Positions 58,856-64,000 of a DNA stretch of 64,000 nucleotides are shown piece after piece. The notes under the pieces are model-generated. The model did no database searches. It saw nothing but the letters and a program-made list of their open reading frames with translations, and was not told the DNA's origin. Numbering within the stretch: the first letter of the stretch is position 1; the number at the start of each line of letters is the position of its first letter. Source of the stretch: Alteromonas naphthalenivorans (GTDB lineage: Bacteria > Pseudomonadota > Gammaproteobacteria > Enterobacterales > Alteromonadaceae); the NCBI RefSeq assembly GCF_000213655.1, contig NC_015554.1:372001-436000 (forward strand), given 5' to 3'. Position numbers and translations under genes: made by a program.

Positions 58856-60268
58856 TCAACTCACCTGCTTTTTAAGTCGCTTTTTTAAAACTGAGTCACC
58901 ATCGGTTTTTGATAACATTAGGCTGTCGGTAATACTAAGCAGCGCAACTACTGCCATCATCGCCATAGCAATTTTGAAGTTGATAAGCGACGGATCACTA
59001 CTTGAATTACCCACCATCAGTGAAGCAACGGCCAGCATAAGCGCAGAAATGGTGATCCCCATGCCACGGTTCATTTGCATGAGTATTGCACCCAGTGTAT
59101 TGGCATCGCGCATTTTATCTTTTGGCACATCAGCAAAGGCGATAGTGTTTAGTAAGGTTAAATGCATCGACCTATTCACACCGCTAACAAATAAGATAAC
59201 CGCAATCACAACCGATGAACTTTGTTGAGTAATTAGCGATAGCGCCACAAAACCCAGTGAGATCATAATGCCATTTGCGATAAGCACCCGCTTAAAGCCA
59301 AAGGTGTTCATTATCCATGTGGTAGCTGGCTTAATGGCAATATTGCCTACAAATAGCCATAGTAATAATGTGCCCGCTTCTACCGGCGAGTAACCCATAC
59401 CTAATTGCAGCATAAGCGGCACCAGAAACGGCGCACTGCCTAGGGCAATACGTACCACCGAGCCGCCGTACATCGACAGTCGAAAGGTACGAAACTGCAT
59501 AGCTTCAAAAGAAAACAAAGGTTTATCAGCACGGCGAATATGAAATACTGCAGTTAACAATAGTAAAAGCCCAAACACGGTCACCACAGCGCCCAATAGG
59601 GTGGAGGTGCTGTGACCAGCAAATAGTTCTATACCGGCCATAAAAGAGGCAAAGCCAATGCCGGTTAGCAGAAAACCTACCACATCAAACTTACCTACAT
59701 TGGCGGTGAAGTTCTCAAGCAAATAAGCGGAAGCAATAAGCGCGAATATACCTAATGGCACATTCATAAAGAATATCCATTGCCAGCTCAAGTGGGTGGC
59801 AATCCACCCCCCTAATACAGGGCCAAGAATAGGGGCACTTAACGCCGGCCACGTGATAATAGCCACGGTTTTAACTAGCTTTTCTTTGGGTAAGTCTCGC
59901 AGCACCACTAAACGGCCTACGGGCACCATTAAGGCGCCGCCAATACCCTGCATAATGCGAGACAAGGTAAAGCTAGTTAGGTTAGTGCTAATGCCACACA
60001 GTATTGATGCCACCACAAAAATAATAATGGCAGCCATAAAAACGTTACGGGCACCAAATTTGTCGGCAACATAACCACTTAGCGGAATAAAAAAGGTAAC
60101 GGCAACAAGGTAGGCAGAAACGCCAATAGAAAGCTGGGTTGCTGGCACGCCAAAATCAGCAGCAATAACGGGAAGCGCGGTGGTGATCACCGTGGCATCC
60201 AGAATTTCCATAAACAAGGCCCCAGCAACCAGTAGGGCCGTTGCGGTATCGCGACTAAATGATCTCAA
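58856..60268 (-). CDS. DHA2-family MFS drug transporter
   Basis: A 470-residue drug:proton antiporter of the EmrB/QacA (DHA2) subfamily, with about fourteen hydrophobic segments. The diagnostic helix-1 sequence EILDATVITTALPVIAADF is present, as are the helix-2/3 loop GYVADKFGARNVF and the helix-5 antiporter motif LGPVLGGWIATHLSWQWIFF. The substrate is unknown, and no membrane fusion protein gene is adjacent. Its start lies 14 bases inside the end of dolP, so it may be cotranscribed with the lpoA-dolP block. It marks the right edge of the island. Confidence 0.9.
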   Translation of the reverse strand: MRSFSRDTATALLVAGALFMEILDATVITTALPVIAADFGVPATQLSIGVSAYLVAVTFFIPLSGYVADKFGARNVFMAAIIIFVVASILCGISTNLTSFTLSRIMQGIGGALMVPVGRLVVLRDLPKEKLVKTVAIITWPALSAPILGPVLGGWIATHLSWQWIFFMNVPLGIFALIASAYLLENFTANVGKFDVVGFLLTGIGFASFMAGIELFAGHSTSTLLGAVVTVFGLLLLLTAVFHIRRADKPLFSFEAMQFRTFRLSMYGGSVVRIALGSAPFLVPLMLQLGMGYSPVEAGTLLLWLFVGNIAIKPATTWIMNTFGFKRVLIANGIMISLGFVALSLITQQSSSVVIAVILFVSGVNRSMHLTLLNTIAFADVPKDKMRDANTLGAILMQMNRGMGITISALMLAVASLMVGNSSSDPSLINFKIAMAMMAVVALLSITDSLMLSKTDGDSVLKKRLKKQVS

Positions 60269-60836
60269 ATGCGCGCACTACGCGGGCTACACCCGTTATG
60301 TTCCTTGCGATATCTACAGCGGCATTAGCTTCTGCATTGGTTAATCGGCCCATTAAGAACACTTCAGAGTCTTGCACTACCACCCTAACCTGCAATGCAG
60401 GCACGCGTTCATCGGCCACTATCTTGGTGCGGACTTTTGAGGCTAGCCAAATATCGTTGGCTTGGGTGCCCGCGCCAATAGGCTCGCCAATGCGAATTTG
60501 ATTGTGTATTTTCTTAAGGTAATCGACTTCTTGAGCCCGTCTAACCGCTTCATCAATTAACGCTTGCGTGGGGGCTTGGCCAGTAAGCAAAGCAATGCCG
60601 TTATACATATCTACTTGTAGATTGGTTTGCTCTTTAAGCGCTTCACTTTTAGACCACTGATAAGCTACAGAGCGACCTGCGTTTTGGTCATCAAGTTGAG
60701 TCCCAACGGTGCGTCTGTCGTTCGCCACTTTTGCTGCCATGGCACCCGCAGCACCAACCGCTACCACGCAGCCCTGTAATTGCATTACAAAAAGTAGTGA
60801 TACAAGGGTAATACTTAACGTTTTAACTCGTTTCAT
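60255..60836 (-). CDS. dolP: BON-domain outer membrane lipoprotein DolP (YraP)
   Basis: A 193-residue lipoprotein (lipobox LQGC after a hydrophobic signal) with two BON domains. The first is about residues 70-125 (LQVDMYNGIALLTGQAPTQAL), the second about 135-193 (VRVVVQDSEVFLMGRLTNAEA). DolP supports outer membrane integrity and amidase activation in E. coli. The frame opens at 60974, but the ATG at 60836 (MKRVKTLSITLVSLL) gives a normal lipoprotein signal and lies 13 bases after diaA. Gene order diaA-dolP is as in E. coli. Confidence 0.93.
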   Translation of the reverse strand: MKRVKTLSITLVSLLFVMQLQGCVVAVGAAGAMAAKVANDRRTVGTQLDDQNAGRSVAYQWSKSEALKEQTNLQVDMYNGIALLTGQAPTQALIDEAVRRAQEVDYLKKIHNQIRIGEPIGAGTQANDIWLASKVRTKIVADERVPALQVRVVVQDSEVFLMGRLTNAEANAAVDIARNITGVARVVRAFEII

Positions 60837-60849
60837 AAATGGGTAAACG

Positions 60850-61464
<615 letters not shown>

Positions 61465-61539
61465 TCAGGATATCAAGCAATCTCAATAATGAGTGCACAT
61501 CACGCTGTAGGAGGTATGGCTTGAGAATTTGGCGCAGTC

Positions 61540-61633
61540 AGTACTTAGGCTTCCGTAAACCCGCTGTGAACCCATCCATGGGAGCTCCGCCGCCGCATCC
61601 GTGCGGCGGAGGGTTTACTACAGCCTAAGTACT
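61540..61633 (-). repeat. Palindromic intergenic element, copy D
   Basis: On the minus strand the core reads CCCTCCGCCGCACGGATGCG, then a GGA-loop hairpin CCCATGGATGGG and TTCACAGCGGG. Arms AGTACTTAGGCTTCCGTAAA and TTTACTACAGCCTAAGTACT are complementary except for a central block. It lies between yraN and diaA with its core on the same strand as those genes. Confidence 0.85.
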
Positions 61634-61675
61634 ACCTACACCTATTCACCAGCATACCTAACAGCTACGCGCGGC

Positions 61676-62017
61676 TTATCCAATATTTTTAAGCCACTGA
61701 AGGTCGCTTCCGTCAATGGCGATAACGTCTATGCGTAATGGGGTAGACGCGGGATTAAGCTTATTATCTAACAAATAGAACGCAAACGCAGCCTGAATTC
61801 GTTGAAGTTTCTTCATTGTGACAAATTCGGCAGCGTGACCATACTGCGATTGTTTGCGAAACTTCACTTCTACGCAAACAATGGTGTCACCATCTTGCAT
61901 AACGATATCAAGTTCACCACGTTTAGTTCGGTAGTTACGACAACGTAATGTAAGCCCTTGTTCCTCTAAGTAATCAACAGCCTTGTTTTCTGCTGCATTC
62001 CCTTGCAATACGGACAA
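61676..62017 (-). CDS. yraN: UPF0102 family protein YraN
   Basis: A 113-residue protein of the YraN family with a predicted nuclease-like (PD-(D/E)XK) fold. It shows AENKAVDYLEEQGLTLRCRN, RGELDIVMQDGDTIVCVEVK and FRKQSQYG. The E, D and E-x-K residues of the putative active site are present. Activity in the cell is not established. It starts 6 bases after the lpoA stop. Confidence 0.93.
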   Translation of the reverse strand: MSVLQGNAAENKAVDYLEEQGLTLRCRNYRTKRGELDIVMQDGDTIVCVEVKFRKQSQYGHAAEFVTMKKLQRIQAAFAFYLLDNKLNPASTPLRIDVIAIDGSDLQWLKNIG

Positions 62018-62023
62018 TGTTAT

Positions 62024-64000
62024 TTACTCCATTAGCATTTGCACGCGCTCGTTACGAATAACGGCTTGAGGTAAGTTTCGTTCTACTTCGCTGTTTTTGT
62101 TCAGTGTAAGGGTGCCGGTTAACCCGTCGAATGTTATGTACGACAGGGTGTTTAACATCCCTAATTGAGGAAGTAATTCGTAAGCGTCTACACCAAAGGC
62201 GAATAGTCTATTTTGCAATGTACTGCGATCGGGCCAGGTTTGCTTGGTTTCTTGAGCAAGTTGCTGCCATTTATGGTCTGGCATCATCCATGGCATGTCG
62301 ATAAAGCGAACGTTTTGTAAATCACGCCACTGGTTCTTGCCACTGTTGTAGTCCATTGAACGAGAGGTCGCATAAACAGGCACTTGTTTTCCATCGTACG
62401 GGTTTAAGCTCGCTTCAATAATGGGGTTAAGAAGTTCGGTATCTTGCGGCGACGCGAATGCAACAATGGCATCAATGTCTCGCCTGCTGCGGGGCATGTT
62501 GTAGACTTCTTCGTTCGTCATGTATTCAATTTGGTTAATACGCTGATTACTTTGCGCTACATCTAAAGCTTGGGTAATACCTTCTCGTAACGATTCACTA
62601 TCGTTGAACGTTACTGAGGTAATATTGGCCTTTCGGGCTTGCGCTTCTTGTTCGTGCAAGGTGTTCCAACGGGATTTAAACGCATCGTTCATACGCTGGT
62701 ACAAGTTACTTTGTGCCGCAATAACGATAGGGGCTCTAAAGCCTTTACTATAAATAAACTCTGCAAGCTGATTTGCTTCATCTTCCGGCGCAAGGGCGAA
62801 ATAATTAACGGCCGGTGCTGCGCTGGAAGGCATTTCAGATTCAGCGTTAACGGCTTCTGGGATTAAAGGCTTTGAGTTTGAAGGCGCAGAGTTTACTGAG
62901 GCTGAGCTCTCTGAAATTGTCGGCATTTCGTCTGGGCGGTTTAACGCTAGCATGTTTACGCCAGGGGGTAACGCTGGTATTAATTGCTCAACGGTTTCTT
63001 TTAGTAGCGGACCCACTATAAATTTAGCGTCGCCAATGGCGGCGACCATGGTTTGTGTATCGGCGTTGGTGGTATCTACAAACCGAATGGCAGGCAAGCT
63101 ATTTGGGTTGCTGCTTCGTTGAAGCTGTTGGTAATAGCCCGCCATAATGCCATCCTTCACTGCTTCACCAGTAGCCGCCAATCTTCCGCTTAACGGCAGT
63201 AGCACGACGAGTTCGCGAATTTGAGGGGCAGTTAGTGCCTGCGCTAAGGCAACATCCTTGGGTAAATGCTGTGCCAACATATGGCCTGCATAAACCTGTT
63301 GGTATTGCGCAATTGACCGATTCAATTGCTGCGGGTTTCGCGCACTTTCAATGGTTAATTGACGAAGGGCAAAGAAGGGTTGCAGCTCAGGGTACTGGTT
63401 TTCACTTTGCGCAAGTTCATCTCTAGGTATTTGGTTTAATAATGACCAAACCTTAGCAACTTTTTGTTCGTCTTCTAGCTCGGTAGACAAAACGCTATTG
63501 GCCGCTTTAGCCCACAAACCTTGCTTGGCATAAAGGTCTGCTTCCAGCGCCGCCAGTTTGGCAACAAGGGCAGGGCTAGTATTCACATCTTCCAGCATTG
63601 CTGTAAGTTGTGCCGGTGATGAAGAAGGGTCGTTCTGATATGCCATCGCAACATGTATGGCGTAGCTATCTTGCAATGAGGTAGCTACACCATCTTGTTT
63701 CATTTCAAACAAGATTTGCTGCGCTAAAATAGTATCGTCTTGCGCGATATAAAGGCCTACTGCATCTAGTAGTAAGGTATCTCGCTTCACTTTATCTCGA
63801 GTTTGAAGCCATACTTTTTTGGCTTCTACCAGCTTGTGTTCTGGCGTGATATGTTGCTTTACTGGCGCTTCTACCGGCTCAGTATTGATAATCTTAGGTG
63901 CCGAGGTGGGTTCAGGTGTGCTCCCGCAGCCTGCTAAATATAGCACGCTGGTGGCTGTCGCCATTGCAAAGGTAATGCGCTTTGTAAAATGTCCAATGTG
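62024..64000 (-). CDS. lpoA: Penicillin-binding protein activator LpoA, 5' end cut
   Basis: LpoA is an outer membrane lipoprotein that reaches through the periplasm to activate PBP1A. The visible part has the lipobox LYLAGC, an N-terminal TPR-like helical region (about 50-240) and a C-terminal LppC domain with a binding-protein fold (VVLLPLSGRLAATGEAVKDG). A low-complexity Ser/Ala/Pro insert lies near the middle. An ATG is present at 63964, but the frame stays open to base 64000 with HIGHFTKRITF before it. The real start is therefore probably just outside the window and the signal peptide is longer. The gene heads lpoA-yraN-diaA-dolP. Confidence 0.92.
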   Translation of the reverse strand, partial: HIGHFTKRITFAMATATSVLYLAGCGSTPEPTSAPKIINTEPVEAPVKQHITPEHKLVEAKKVWLQTRDKVKRDTLLLDAVGLYIAQDDTILAQQILFEMKQDGVATSLQDSYAIHVAMAYQNDPSSSPAQLTAMLEDVNTSPALVAKLAALEADLYAKQGLWAKAANSVLSTELEDEQKVAKVWSLLNQIPRDELAQSENQYPELQPFFALRQLTIESARNPQQLNRSIAQYQQVYAGHMLAQHLPKDVALAQALTAPQIRELVVLLPLSGRLAATGEAVKDGIMAGYYQQLQRSSNPNSLPAIRFVDTTNADTQTMVAAIGDAKFIVGPLLKETVEQLIPALPPGVNMLALNRPDEMPTISESSASVNSAPSNSKPLIPEAVNAESEMPSSAAPAVNYFALAPEDEANQLAEFIYSKGFRAPIVIAAQSNLYQRMNDAFKSRWNTLHEQEAQARKANITSVTFNDSESLREGITQALDVAQSNQRINQIEYMTNEEVYNMPRSRRDIDAIVAFASPQDTELLNPIIEASLNPYDGKQVPVYATSRSMDYNSGKNQWRDLQNVRFIDMPWMMPDHKWQQLAQETKQTWPDRSTLQNRLFAFGVDAYELLPQLGMLNTLSYITFDGLTGTLTLNKNSEVERNLPQAVIRNERVQMLME

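Overview
The window looks like chromosomal DNA of a marine gammaproteobacterium of the Alteromonadales, most likely Alteromonas or a close relative. The basis is protein style and gene order only: the min cluster, an acnD/prpF-type methylcitrate operon, arcB beside gltBD, the lpoA-yraN-diaA-dolP block, a large TonB-dependent receptor and an OprB-type porin. No rRNA, tRNA, CRISPR array, transposase or integrase gene was recognised.

Layout. 1-6.3 kb: end of fumC, minCDE, a PPK2 polyphosphate kinase, erpA and small metabolic genes. 6.4-13.3 kb: an Old Yellow Enzyme, a carbohydrate porin, a FucP-like sugar symporter and an unusual protein fusing two classes of periplasmic binding protein. 13.3-17.5 kb: peptidoglycan recycling and remodelling (anmK, an M23 endopeptidase) and tyrS. 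17.5-24 kb: small genes and an mtnN-cbiB-btuF-rhodanese cluster. 24-33 kb: gltD, gltB and arcB. 33-36.8 kb: a pair of PH-domain membrane proteins and a two-receiver diguanylate cyclase. 37-44.3 kb: the propionate (2-methylcitrate) operon with its GntR-type regulator and TTGTCGACAA operators. 45-50.2 kb: a TonB-dependent receptor, then a DesK/DesR-like two-component pair with an SMR pump. 50.4-58.7 kb: an accessory island of unfamiliar genes. 58.8-64 kb: a DHA2-type MFS pump, then dolP, diaA, yraN and lpoA, the last cut by the window edge.

Two things stand out. First, the right half of the island (55.2-58.65 kb) is laid out like integron gene cassettes without an integrase (a CALIN-like array). 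Reverse-strand ORFs are separated by imperfect palindromes of 71-132 bp that overlap or closely follow stop codons and end just before the next start codon. The cargo is two possibly HEPN-related proteins and a two-gene unit (unknown cytosolic protein plus four-helix membrane protein) whose first gene carries a one-base frameshift in a homopolymer. These are candidates for cassette-borne defence functions, which is inference.

Second, four intergenic elements (about 15.9, 38.5, 42.5 and 61.6 kb) share a core of about 54 bp that folds into two hairpins with GGA in their loops. In each copy the core is flanked by long arms that pair with each other but differ in sequence between copies. Two copies lie inside the prp operon. 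Structure is conserved while arm sequence is not, which makes this the clearest unexplained repeat family in the window.
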